Source: Salipiger marinus (GTDB lineage: Bacteria; Pseudomonadota; Alphaproteobacteria; Rhodobacterales; Rhodobacteraceae). From it: a DNA stretch of 34,601 nucleotides. Shown piece after piece: positions 8,027 to 16,213 of this stretch. The translations under genes and the position numbers were made by a program. The notes below the pieces were generated by a model. That model saw only the letters and a list, made by a program, of their open reading frames with translations. It was not told the origin of the DNA and did no database searches. Position 1 is the stretch's first letter, and each line of letters starts with the position of its first letter. The stretch is taken from positions 1-34,601 of the forward strand of contig NZ_FNEJ01000035.1 in NCBI RefSeq assembly GCF_900100085.1, written 5' to 3'.

Positions 8027-8225
8027 AGATCGACAGGGTGTCAGGATAGTATCTTTCGACCAAAGCCGATCCACCGGGGGACCAATTCGGCAAATCTGTC
8101 CTATTCCGCCCCCCGACTCCCGCTTTACCACGCTAATTCGGACCTGACCTGGTTGGCCGTTAACCCGACCGCAAGGCAAGCATGTGCTACCAGGGTCGCG
8201 TGCATGCGTTCACGAAAATTTGCCC

Positions 8226-8256
8226 TTGAACCTCTAGCCACTAGAAGTCCTATCTA
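8226..8256 (+). promoter_or_regulatory. MerR-type promoter, TTGAAC-19-TATCTA
   Basis: A -35 TTGAAC (8226-8231) and -10 TATCTA (8251-8256) are separated by exactly 19 bp, the overlong spacer that MerR-family activators untwist. The spacer contains the dyad TCTAG-CCA-CTAGA. Expected transcription start is near 8263, upstream of the L,D-transpeptidase ATG at 8318. It closely resembles the site before the 13-gene minus operon (23734-23764). Confidence 0.7.
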
Positions 8257-8317
8257 GTCGACGAGAATGTATATCGTTCTTGCCATTGATCGCCGGTGGG
8301 AACCGAAAGGGTACGAC

Positions 8318-8980
8318 ATGCTGACAAGACGACACTTCATTCAAACGACAACAGCGCTCTTTTCGGCGACTGTGGCCAACCCTGTGTTTGCCGATAGCTG
8401 GCCCACCGAGGCGCAGAAGGCTGAATGGGACGCGCAAGTCAGCCCGCCCGGCTTCGATCCGGCCACGTCAAACCCTTGGGGACTACACCCACGTTTCTTG
8501 CCTCAGCGTGTGGACGCGAAGGACGGCCTCGTGCCGGGAGACATCCATGTCGATGCGGTCGCGCGGTATCTCTACCACATTGAGGAGGGTGGAACCGCGA
8601 TGCGCTACGGCGTGGCGATCGCGCGGGGCAACCTCTACGAGCCAGGTGTTTATAACATCAAGCGCAAGGTCAGGTGGCCGCACTGGACGCCGACACAGAA
8701 TATGATCGAGCGGGATCCCGAAAACGCAAGATGGGCCGACGGAATGGAACCCGGGCCTCAAAACGCCTTGGGATCGCGGGCGCTCTATCTCTATGTCGGT
8801 GATCGCGACACCTATCTTCGGATACACGGCACACCCTATCCGAGAAGCATCGGCGGTCGTGCGAGTTCGGGTTGCGTGCGGATGGTTATGGCACACATCA
8901 ACGAGCTTTATCCGAACGTCGAGATCGGATCGACAGCACATCTTTATTCGGCTGAGGACAGCGTTACCGCGAGAAGTTGA
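8318..8980 (+). CDS. YkuD-type L,D-transpeptidase, Tat-exported
   Basis: ATG 8318 is chosen (GAAAGG upstream); an in-frame ATG at 8267 would lie at the predicted transcription start. The 220-residue product begins with a twin-arginine signal (TRRHFIQ). It carries the YkuD catalytic block with His170 in IHGTPYP and Cys186 in ASSGCVRM; the usual SHGC is SSGC here. These enzymes form 3-3 peptidoglycan cross-links or attach proteins to the wall. It stands alone behind a MerR-type promoter, suggesting metal-induced wall remodelling. Downstream it converges with the small lipoprotein gene. Confidence 0.85.
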   Translation: MLTRRHFIQTTTALFSATVANPVFADSWPTEAQKAEWDAQVSPPGFDPATSNPWGLHPRFLPQRVDAKDGLVPGDIHVDAVARYLYHIEEGGTAMRYGVAIARGNLYEPGVYNIKRKVRWPHWTPTQNMIERDPENARWADGMEPGPQNALGSRALYLYVGDRDTYLRIHGTPYPRSIGGRASSGCVRMVMAHINELYPNVEIGSTAHLYSAEDSVTARS

Positions 8981-9027
8981 ATGAGGTAAATAGCTCTCAG
9001 CGCATTGATGTGACGTGCGGGTCGTCG

Positions 9028-9312
9028 TCACACTTCCCGCGCGACGCAGATAGGGTTGCCGTTCGCCGTGCGCAGCGGCAGCAAGGTCGTTTCAACGGGG
9101 CCGCTGTGTTCGTACCAGTAGCACCCGTCCTCGGGCACCAAGCGCGCGGTTGCAACATCCTGATCCGGGGCAGCCATTGCAATCACGGCTTCGGGAACGT
9201 TGCCCCGCTGGTCTGCCGCGTCGCCTGGCCCAGTCGGCTGGACTGCGCATCCGGCCGTAAGCGACAGCACCACTGCAACCATCATTTTTTGCTTCAGCAT
9301 CAAAACCCGCAT
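9028..9312 (-). CDS. small lipoprotein of unknown function
   Basis: ATG at 9312 with AGGAAG six bases upstream gives 94 residues. A short signal ends in the lipobox LTAGC, so the mature protein should be lipid-anchored. The C-terminal half (DGCYWYEHSGPVETTLLPLRT then a second Cys near the end) has two cysteines that could form a disulfide or bind metal. I do not recognise a named family. It is divergent from the P-type ATPase gene and could share regulation at the 9432-9462 site. Confidence 0.65.
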   Translation of the reverse strand: MRVLMLKQKMMVAVVLSLTAGCAVQPTGPGDAADQRGNVPEAVIAMAAPDQDVATARLVPEDGCYWYEHSGPVETTLLPLRTANGNPICVAREV

Positions 9313-9431
9313 CAAGCTTCCTTTCGTGACTGTTTTTCTTTGCAGCGGCTGTTCATGCCTCAAGGCGTGATGGAGCCGGTCGCCGCATCCTCTAGCAATA
9401 AAACAAACTGAAATACCACCGTATTCTGCTC

Positions 9432-9462
9432 TTGAAGCTCTAGCTACTGTAGGGGCTATGTC
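9432..9462 (+). promoter_or_regulatory. MerR-type (CadR/ZntR-like) promoter, TTGAAG-19-TATGTC
   Basis: TTGAAG (9432-9437) and TATGTC (9457-9462) are spaced by exactly 19 bp. The spacer includes CTCTAG-CTA-CTGTAG, an imperfect dyad like those of Cd/Pb/Zn-responsive MerR regulators. Expected start is near 9469, 26 bases before the ATPase ATG. It is the expected control point for a soft-metal ATPase. Confidence 0.75.
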
Positions 9463-9494
9463 ATGGTAAAGCACCCGTATCCAGAGGTCCATTC

Positions 9495-11849
9495 ATGCCG
9501 TCCGACACCCATCGTCACGACCACGATCACGCCGAAGATGCCCAGACAAGCGGCGGCAGCTGCTGCGGGAGCGCCGGAACGTGCGGCGACATCGTTCCGA
9601 CGACGCCCGCGCCAGCGGGCGGGCGCAGTTTTCAGGTGTCCGGCCTCGATTGCGCCGAGGAGGTAGCAATCCTGAACAAGGTGGTCGGCCCGAAGATCGG
9701 CGGGGCCGAGCATCTCGCGTTCGACATCATCAATGGACGGATGACTATTCTCGACAGCGCCAAGAGTGTATCGGACGGCGAAGTTGCAGAGCTGGTCGCA
9801 AGCACCGGCATGACCGCCAAGCCCTGGGATGCCGAAAACGCGTCGGTCGACCAGGCGGCCCATCTTGCACGCCAGCGGCTGTTTACGGCGCTCAGTGGCG
9901 GCTTCTGGGCCGCGGGATTTCTGTGGCACATCATCGAGACCGGCATGGGGGGGGCACTCGGCCTCTTCGCAGGGCACGGCGAAGCGCCGATGCCACTGGT
10001 CGAGGCAGGGCTATTCGCGGTTGCGATCCTGTTCGGTGTTTGGCTCGTGGCGCCCAAGGCATGGTCGTCCGCACGGCGGCTGTCGCCCGACATGAACCTG
10101 CTCATGGTAGTCGCAGTCGCGGGTGCAATTGGCCTCGGCGAATTTTTCGAGGCGGCGACGGTTGCGTTCTTCTTCTCGCTCTCGCTTTTCCTCGAAAGCT
10201 GGAGCGTCGGGCGTGCGAGGAATGCGGTTTCAGCTCTGCTGGACCTGGCGCCGCCGACGGCAAGAATTCTTTATGATGACGGTTCGGAAGCGGACGTACC
10301 GGCTTCCGCGGTTGCTATCAACGCACGTTTCGTCGTGCGCGGCGGAGACCGCATCCCATTGGATGGTGAGGTTGTCGATGGGGCAGGGGCCGTCGATCAG
10401 GCGCCAATCACCGGAGAGAGTGCGCTGGTCCCAAAGGAACGGGGCGACGATGTCTATGCCGGTACGATCAACGGCGAAGGCACACTGACGGTGCGCGCCA
10501 CGAAGGCCGCCTCGGACACCGTGTTGGCCAAGATTATCCGCATGGTCGGCGACGCCCATGCCCGCCGCGCGCCGGTGGAGCAGTGGGTGGCGAAATTTGC
10601 CCGCATCTACACGCCTATCGTCATGGCTCTCGCCATCGCAATTGCCCTGTTGCCGCCGCTCATTTTCGGTGGGGCCTGGGATTATTGGTTCTACAATGCA
10701 CTCGTGCTGCTGGTGATCGCCTGCCCGTGTGCTCTGGTCATCTCGACACCGGTCTCCATCGTCGCTGCACTCACCGCCTCTGCGCGGGCGGGGGTGCTGA
10801 TCAAGGGCGGTGCATATGTTGAGGCACCGGGCAAGACCACTGCATTGGCCATGGACAAGACCGGCACGATCACCATGGGCGAGCCCGAGGTGGCGGCGGT
10901 GCATCCGCTGGGCAAAGCATCGGCGCAAGATCTGATGACCCTCGCCGCTGGGCTGGAGGCACGTTCCTCGCATCCCTTGGCGCGTGCCATTCTCGCGCGG
11001 GCAGAAGCCGACGGCATCAATGTGTCCGCCGCGGAAGACACCCGAACCGTTCCCGGTAGGGGACTTGAAGGACGCACAGACGGCCGGTCGATCTGGCTAG
11101 GGTCCGACCGGTTTGCCGAGGAGAAGGGTTTCGGCGACGCCATTCCGAAGGATCTGCGCGACCGCATCGAAGGGGCTGGCAGCACCCTTGTTGCCGTGGG
11201 CGACGACACCGGCGTGACCGGCATCCTGGAATTGCGCGACCGTATCCGCCCCGACGCCAAGGGCATCGTGGCACAGCTCCACGCGCAAGGCGTGAAGACC
11301 ATCGTCATGTTGACGGGCGACAACGAGCGGACAGCGCGCGCCGTTGCAGCCGAGGTCGGCATCGACGAGGTCCGTGCCGAGCTTTTGCCCGAAGACAAGG
11401 TGACAGCCATCGAAGAACTGGTCGAAACGCATGACATGGTGGCCATGATCGGCGACGGGGTGAACGACGCCCCCGCCATGGCGCGCGCGCATTACGCCAT
11501 CGCGATGGGCGCTGTTGGTTCGGACGCGGCAATCGAGACGGCGGATATTGCCCTGATGACCGACGACCTCGGCAAGGTGCCTTGGCTGATCGGTCATTCG
11601 CGCCGGACAATGTCGATTATCCATCAGAACATCGGTATTTCCTTGGCGACCAAGGGCGTTTTCGTTGTCGCTACCGCGTTCGGACTGGCATCGATGTGGG
11701 GCGCTATTGCAGCCGACGTAGGAGTGTCATTGCTGGTGGTGGCCAACGCCCTGCGCCTGCTTAACAGCCAAGAGGCCAAGGCGCCGCCGTCCGGCGGTGA
11801 ACAGGTTGGCGAAGGCTTGGCCAAAGGGGCGCTGGCACATGGTCATTGA
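9495..11849 (+). CDS. zntA: P1B-2-type Zn(II)/Cd(II)/Pb(II)-exporting ATPase
   Basis: A 784-residue heavy-metal P-type ATPase. The N-terminus is His/Asp-rich with Cys clusters (SCCGS, TCG). A degenerate metal-binding fold follows, whose usual MxCxxC is GLDCAEE (C53). Core motifs are intact: membrane CPC (C410-P-C412), phosphorylation DKTGT (D454), SSHPLA, TGDN and GDGVND. The last membrane helix reads ADVGVSLLVVANALRLL; the Asp in that position marks the P1B-2 group that exports Zn, Cd and Pb and not Cu. It pumps these ions from the cytoplasm. A MerR-type promoter lies directly upstream, while the only MerR gene in the window is 14 kb away at 23870. The symbol reflects subgroup and not a proven orthology; cadA or pbrA would be equally acceptable. 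Confidence 0.9.
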   Translation: MPSDTHRHDHDHAEDAQTSGGSCCGSAGTCGDIVPTTPAPAGGRSFQVSGLDCAEEVAILNKVVGPKIGGAEHLAFDIINGRMTILDSAKSVSDGEVAELVASTGMTAKPWDAENASVDQAAHLARQRLFTALSGGFWAAGFLWHIIETGMGGALGLFAGHGEAPMPLVEAGLFAVAILFGVWLVAPKAWSSARRLSPDMNLLMVVAVAGAIGLGEFFEAATVAFFFSLSLFLESWSVGRARNAVSALLDLAPPTARILYDDGSEADVPASAVAINARFVVRGGDRIPLDGEVVDGAGAVDQAPITGESALVPKERGDDVYAGTINGEGTLTVRATKAASDTVLAKIIRMVGDAHARRAPVEQWVAKFARIYTPIVMALAIAIALLPPLIFGGAWDYWFYNALVLLVIACPCALVISTPVSIVAALTASARAGVLIKGGAYVEAPGKTTALAMDKTGTITMGEPEVAAVHPLGKASAQDLMTLAAGLEARSSHPLARAILARAEADGINVSAAEDTRTVPGRGLEGRTDGRSIWLGSDRFAEEKGFGDAIPKDLRDRIEGAGSTLVAVGDDTGVTGILELRDRIRPDAKGIVAQLHAQGVKTIVMLTGDNERTARAVAAEVGIDEVRAELLPEDKVTAIEELVETHDMVAMIGDGVNDAPAMARAHYAIAMGAVGSDAAIETADIALMTDDLGKVPWLIGHSRRTMSIIHQNIGISLATKGVFVVATAFGLASMWGAIAADVGVSLLVVANALRLLNSQEAKAPPSGGEQVGEGLAKGALAHGH

Positions 11850-11883
11850 ACTGGGAGAACCCGGAAAGGAGCCGAGACGAGAC

Positions 11884-12171
11884 ATGAGCGTGAAGGGCAG
11901 GATGATGTGTCCGGTTTGCGAGGTGCCCTTGAGCATGACCGACCGCCAGGGGATCGAAATCGACTTCTGTCCCGATTGCCGGGGTGTCTGGCTCGACCGG
12001 GGCGAACTGGACAAGATCATCGAGCGTTCGGCACCCGATGTGGCGCCTCAGCGGGTGCCTGAGCCGCGCGGCTACGACGATGATCGCGGCTACCGGCGCG
12101 GAAAGCACGGCGGCGGCGACGGCAAGCACGGCTATCGGCGCAAATCCTGGCTTCACGAGTTGTTCGATTAA
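11884..12171 (+). CDS. TFIIB-type zinc-ribbon protein
   Basis: This small protein (95 residues from ATG 11884; an earlier ATG at 11839 overlaps the ATPase end) starts almost directly with a zinc ribbon. CPVC and FCPDC are separated by about 15 residues and followed by RGVWLDRGELDKI, the conserved signature of the zf-TFIIB family. The rest is a low-complexity, Arg/Gly/His/Asp-rich tail. Function is unknown in the family; members often sit beside metal transporters. It follows the ATPase by about 34 bases, probably in the same transcript. The tail could bind metal or nucleic acid, which is an inference. Confidence 0.75.
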   Translation: MSVKGRMMCPVCEVPLSMTDRQGIEIDFCPDCRGVWLDRGELDKIIERSAPDVAPQRVPEPRGYDDDRGYRRGKHGGGDGKHGYRRKSWLHELFD

Positions 12172-12230
12172 GGCTTGCCGTGGCCTCCCTGCCGGTCGCC
12201 CTTAAGGCGCTGCGGTAGGCCCTCAAGGCA

Positions 12231-12290
12231 TTCAGCGGTGAGCAGGTTGGTCCAGAGATCGCAAAGGCCGCGCTTGCCCACGGACATTGA
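12231..12290 (+). pseudogene. remnant of the C-terminus of a second P-type ATPase
   Basis: In this frame the sequence ends FSGEQVGPEIAKAALAHGH followed by a stop. The intact ATPase ends SGGEQVGEGLAKGALAHGH. The match over the last 18 or so residues, including the AKxALAHGH end, is too close for chance. The frame is interrupted by a TAG just upstream (12216-12218), so only the tail survives. It suggests that a second ATPase copy was lost by recombination or deletion, with the zinc-ribbon gene now lying between the intact end and the remnant. Confidence 0.75.
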
Positions 12291-12353
12291 TCACGCAGCA
12301 TTTGCAAGGTAACGTAATGTCCATATCAGACCTCACGAAAGAGGCATCGAGCA

Positions 12354-12866
12354 GTGAAAACCATCCGATTTCCCCGCCGCGCCGTCCTGTTGGGCGGGTT
12401 GGCAGCGTTTTTGTCTGGCTGTGCCAGCAAGTTCCGCAGCTATGGCGGACCCGAGGTGACCCGTGTTCGGCTTTACAAGGGGCAGCGTTTGCTTGTTCTG
12501 GACGGAGCCGATCGCGTATTGCAAACCTATCCGGTCGGGCTGGGTTTCGCTCCTGAGGGTCACAAGCAATTCGAGGGAGACGGCCGGACCCCTGAGGGCG
12601 CTTACGTAGTCGATAAGCGCAACCCCGACAGTACGTATCATCTTTCGGTTGGCATCTCCTATCCGAATGAGGCCGACATAGCCTTCGCTGAAGCGCAGGG
12701 CCTTTCCCCCGGCGGCGACATCTTCATCCATGGTGGTCCACGCCCAGGGATCGACCCAACGGATGTCCGCGACTGGACAGCTGGCTGCATCGCGGTCACA
12801 GATCGGCAAATCGAGGACATCTATGCAATGGTGAAAGACGGAACACCGATCGACATCTACGCCTGA
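12354..12866 (+). CDS. YkuD-type L,D-transpeptidase lipoprotein
   Basis: GTG start at 12354 gives 170 residues. The signal ends in a lipobox (LSGC, C23), so the enzyme should be membrane-anchored. A YkuD domain follows: the beta strands of residues 38-70 (LYKGQRLLVL), His126 in IFIHGGPRPG and the catalytic Cys145 in DWTAGCIAV. It likely makes 3-3 cross-links or anchors proteins to peptidoglycan. It is only distantly similar to the L,D-transpeptidase at 8318. Together they give the island two wall cross-linking enzymes flanking the Zn/Cd ATPase. Confidence 0.85.
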   Translation: MKTIRFPRRAVLLGGLAAFLSGCASKFRSYGGPEVTRVRLYKGQRLLVLDGADRVLQTYPVGLGFAPEGHKQFEGDGRTPEGAYVVDKRNPDSTYHLSVGISYPNEADIAFAEAQGLSPGGDIFIHGGPRPGIDPTDVRDWTAGCIAVTDRQIEDIYAMVKDGTPIDIYA

Positions 12867-13085
12867 TGGGAGGAGATGATCTTCCGTCAGATCAGGAAAA
12901 TCGTCGGTACAGGGCCACGTTGATCACTTCGATGGCGATCACGGCTAAAGTGACGCTCGCCGCCGGGGGCCAGCGCAAGCACCCGGTACGCGTAAGGACA
13001 CTACAATATGTGTCCAGCCGTGGCAGTGGCGAAACAGGCTGGCCCTAGCGGAGAAGAATGCGTCTGGTCTCATGTCGAATTCAAT

Positions 13086-14087
13086 CTATCCGAGGGCATA
13101 GACGATGGTCACGACGGTAATCATGACAACCATGAACATGGAGAATGCGCCAAGGGCGAGCGTACGGCCCATGTCCCGGTTCGGCTTCTCTACTTTCAGA
13201 CGCAGTTCCTCCGCGGTTTCCGGAAACTCGAGCGCCGCCGCATTCGATTGGCGCATCAGGTCGTAGCGGGACGTCCAGCGCCGTTCCTCCGCCGCGTTCC
13301 AGCCGTTCAGCACCAGAATGATTGCCGCGATGAGAACCATCGACGACGGGACCCAGATTACGTAGCCACCGATTGTCTCGTCAGCCAGGGCGCGAAGTCG
13401 ACCACCGCTCGCTGCGATGATTTCTGATCCATAGAGGGGCACCTCCTTGAGCGTTGTCAGGGAGCCCAGAAAGATGTTGGAAACGATCACCACGAACCCT
13501 GACATCAGCCGAGCGCCGCGCCGCGCTCCTTCAGGCGGATCACGCAGATCGAACAGCATAGCAAAGTACCAAAGCCCAGCAAGCACCATAGACAGATGTG
13601 CCAGCGCTTCCATCGCCGCAATACGTTGTGTAAGGGCGTAGATCATCGGGATCTGCCAGACGAAAAGCGCACCAATCAACAAGGAGGTGGCAGATGCAGG
13701 AAACGCCAAGAATCGCGGGATACGCGCACGCCCAATCGCGGCAAGGCGTCGGCGCCATTCCCTTTTCAATCCGGCTTGAAGGCCAAGCCAGGGCTGAGAA
13801 ACCGCGATAAGAAGCGGTCCTACCAGTCGCAGAAGAAGATGCTCGACCTGATGTACCGAAAACAGACTGTGCCCCAATGGCGCGAGCGGCCCATTCGTCG
13901 CGACGAGGACGGCCGCGAGGCCGACAAAGAAGGCGGTTCGACGCCAACCAGAAACCCTTCCGAGACAGCGAGCGTGTATTTTGAGCCCACGCAAAAACAG
14001 CCATACTGTAAGACCGACAACAATGAGCGACACCGGTGACAGCACATAGCCGAAAGGGTCGTAAAGAAAGAAGAAGTTTGTGATCAT
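13086..14087 (-). CDS. ctaG: CtaG-type (caa3 family) cytochrome c oxidase assembly membrane protein
   Basis: The ATG at 14087 overlaps the stop of the penicillin-acylase homologue (ATGA), giving 333 residues starting ITNFFFLYDPFGY. The protein has about seven membrane helices and the Caa3_CtaG hallmark with paired His (SVHQVEHLLLRLVGPLL). This is the Bacillus-type CtaG fold, distinct from the Cox11-type CtaG, and is linked to copper loading or stability of haem-copper oxidases. It is the last gene of the minus-strand operon. Proximity to PCuAC and two SCO genes in the same transcript supports a copper-delivery role. A general copper-transport role, as in the related CopD-like membrane proteins, is also possible. 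Confidence 0.75.
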   Translation of the reverse strand: MITNFFFLYDPFGYVLSPVSLIVVGLTVWLFLRGLKIHARCLGRVSGWRRTAFFVGLAAVLVATNGPLAPLGHSLFSVHQVEHLLLRLVGPLLIAVSQPWLGLQAGLKREWRRRLAAIGRARIPRFLAFPASATSLLIGALFVWQIPMIYALTQRIAAMEALAHLSMVLAGLWYFAMLFDLRDPPEGARRGARLMSGFVVIVSNIFLGSLTTLKEVPLYGSEIIAASGGRLRALADETIGGYVIWVPSSMVLIAAIILVLNGWNAAEERRWTSRYDLMRQSNAAALEFPETAEELRLKVEKPNRDMGRTLALGAFSMFMVVMITVVTIVYALG

Positions 14088-16021
14088 TCGCTCTGGCCCT
14101 CGCTCATCCGAGGGTTGTCGGAGGTAGCCGGTGTGAGCCGCGAGATCCCGGAAGCGCCGCCACGGGCCAGTGACAGATCGGTCGACATGGCGAGGTATTC
14201 GCCTTGTATCCACGAGGGAAAGAGATTGTCGTAGAATCGAGATAGCGGATGTCCCGACTGTCCGGCGGGCGTGATGTAGTATGATCCCGCTGCTTCCGAT
14301 ATCGACATGACCGCCTGAAAATTGCTTCCGGCACTCACAAGGAATGGACGGTCTTCTTCAACACCAAATGATGTCAAGAATTGCGTAAACGGATCGCCTG
14401 AAATCGGCGCTTGAAGGGACAGCAGGTCGGTCAGCAACCCACGTGAACTGATCGGCGACCACTGCATGTCCAATCTATGCTCCTCCCCCCAGGTCCACGT
14501 CGAGGGATCGCGCCCATATCGATCGACCAGCCAGCCAAGGGCATCATCCAGGGCCACGCGAACCTGCTCCTCGCATGTCTCGCGAGGTGAGGATAGGCGG
14601 ATGTCGCACCAGATTGCGCTACCGCGACGATCGCTGAGTACCGCATAAAGAAAGTTCGGGTTCGGACGGGTCCAGAGTTGCTGCGCTGCCGGAAATTCGT
14701 CTTTCAAAATGCGCTGCTGCAAAGCCCGGAGCCAAGTCCAGAACAGCAGAGGTTCCGGTGAATAGCGATCCATGTCGCCATTCCACGACGCAAGCCTGTC
14801 CAGTAGTTCACGACGAAGGTCGTTCGCATCGGTGCCTTCGATGCTGTCTCTGGACTGCACGAACCAAAGCTCCTTCGCCATCAGGGGCAGCAGGGTTCGC
14901 GCCACGGTACTTACGGTGTCCCTTTGAACACCGATGGCGCCTTCAGTCGAGAAGATCGATTGCCGCGCTTCAAGCTCCGCCAGTCGAATGTCGCGAAATG
15001 ACAACGCTCGTACGGCTTCCTCTTTTGGCCATCGGGCAACGGTCTCTCGGTCAATGGCCAATGCCTCCATGCCTTTCGGCAACATGTCTGCGGCAACTCC
15101 GATGGCATCGGTCGCGTCGGCCGAACGCGTGAACAGCTCCAGCATCGTCAGGAAACCTGCCGCCTGCACGGGTGACGGCCCCCTTGGTGCCTCCTCGTCT
15201 GGCACGGGAAATGACCGGAAGGCCCAGGCGACGCGCGTATTGCGACCGACAATAACGAAAGGTACGCCCGGCATCGTGGCCCCTATGGCCGGCCCTGTCG
15301 AAAACTGAAGATCGGCGAGATACCATTCCGAGGGCAGCGACAGGGAACCGCTGATATCGGCGGCGAGAATTGGTGTCCCGGCAGCGGTTCGGTCACCGTC
15401 TATCGCCCATGCATCGAGGCGCTGCTGCGGATCAGTCGCAAATAGTTCGAGCACTTTTGGTCGATCCGACGGTATAATTGCACTTGATAAGCTCGGCGTT
15501 CCTTTCCGTGCGCTTTCCGGTCGCAGGCCATTCAGAAAAGACCGGGCAATCCTCAGGCTATCGCCAGGTGTCCAGGCATCGATCGACCGTTCGTCTGCGA
15601 TCAACAGTTCCGGCGAGCCTCTGCCGCGCCCTCCCGCCGACACCAGCTCGAGCCACGCATTGACGCCGGCCGCATAGGATTCGAGCGCGTCTGAGACCGC
15701 TGGCGCAACGGACAATGTCTCATCGGATGGCCAAGAAGCTTCGGCCATTCGCCTTGCTCTTAACAGCTGACCGAGTCGGTCTTGCGCATGAACGAAGCCG
15801 ATCGCGAAATAGACATCCGCGGCGGAACTCGCGGTAATGTGCGGGATTGCCGAGGCATCTCGCAGAATATCGACCGGTCCACCTAAGCCTGCTACCGAGA
15901 AGTCCTCGTTGTAGTCGGGAACGGATGCGCTCAGCAGAAAATAGACCAACCCGGAACCAACCGATGCCGTGATACAGATCGCCAAGAACCCGTACAGTAA
16001 TATGTTGAAAAGACGTCTCAC
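14084..16021 (-). CDS. penicillin-acylase-family protein lacking the catalytic nucleophile
   Basis: GTG start at 16021 gives 645 residues with an N-terminal membrane anchor (about residues 5-30). The fold follows the penicillin/acyl-homoserine-lactone acylase family. An alpha-subunit-like part contains GFVHAQDRLGQ. The junction region follows (DAWAIDGDRTAAGTPILAADISG), then VGRNTRVAWAF. In active members the junction begins GSNNW, where Ser becomes the N-terminal nucleophile after autocleavage. Here the aligned residues are RLDAW, with no Ser, and the ANDPHL motif is AADISG. Both self-processing and hydrolysis should therefore be lost, leaving a periplasmic scaffold or binding protein. It is shorter than the usual 750-850 residues and is coupled to CtaG by a four-base overlap. 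Confidence 0.75.
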   Translation of the reverse strand: MRRLFNILLYGFLAICITASVGSGLVYFLLSASVPDYNEDFSVAGLGGPVDILRDASAIPHITASSAADVYFAIGFVHAQDRLGQLLRARRMAEASWPSDETLSVAPAVSDALESYAAGVNAWLELVSAGGRGRGSPELLIADERSIDAWTPGDSLRIARSFLNGLRPESARKGTPSLSSAIIPSDRPKVLELFATDPQQRLDAWAIDGDRTAAGTPILAADISGSLSLPSEWYLADLQFSTGPAIGATMPGVPFVIVGRNTRVAWAFRSFPVPDEEAPRGPSPVQAAGFLTMLELFTRSADATDAIGVAADMLPKGMEALAIDRETVARWPKEEAVRALSFRDIRLAELEARQSIFSTEGAIGVQRDTVSTVARTLLPLMAKELWFVQSRDSIEGTDANDLRRELLDRLASWNGDMDRYSPEPLLFWTWLRALQQRILKDEFPAAQQLWTRPNPNFLYAVLSDRRGSAIWCDIRLSSPRETCEEQVRVALDDALGWLVDRYGRDPSTWTWGEEHRLDMQWSPISSRGLLTDLLSLQAPISGDPFTQFLTSFGVEEDRPFLVSAGSNFQAVMSISEAAGSYYITPAGQSGHPLSRFYDNLFPSWIQGEYLAMSTDLSLARGGASGISRLTPATSDNPRMSEGQSE

Positions 16022-16045
16022 GTCGGTGCCGTTTCGAAACCCTTC

Positions 16046-16213
16046 TCATGCAAAGATGCGCAAGAGGACCACCGAAACGAAATAGGTGAGAAGACCGAAG
16101 GCGATCGCCGAACTCGCCGCATACTGGAGGATATCCAGCCGGTTTCCTTTTCGGCGTCGCGCCAGATATCCACCCCAGATCGCACCCGCGACAATGCCCG
16201 CGATTACCAGCAT
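16046..16213 (-). CDS. small two-helix membrane protein
   Basis: ATG at 16213 gives 55 residues: a hydrophobic start (LVIAGIVAGAIWGGYLA), a basic loop (RRRKGNR), and a second hydrophobic helix (SAIAFGLLTYFVSVVLL). It overlaps the end of the Lnt gene by ten bases. I recall similar tiny proteins next to other rhodobacterial genes, sometimes labelled as apolipoprotein acyltransferases only because of proximity; no function can be assigned. Overlap on the upstream side and an even reading frame support it being real. Confidence 0.6.
   Translation of the reverse strand: MLVIAGIVAGAIWGGYLARRRKGNRLDILQYAASSAIAFGLLTYFVSVVLLRIFA

Noticed and set aside
8027-8225. Possible small RNA or terminator between the module A cytochrome and the L,D-transpeptidase
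   Set aside because: No stable hairpin with T-run and no protein-like frame; nothing could be supported.
12892-13020. Minus-strand frame ending VIAIEVINVALYRRFS, faintly like the C-terminal helix of a copper ATPase or a diacylglycerol kinase
   Set aside because: Only about 30 residues look protein-like, there is no start or upstream coding, and the resemblance rests on a few residues.
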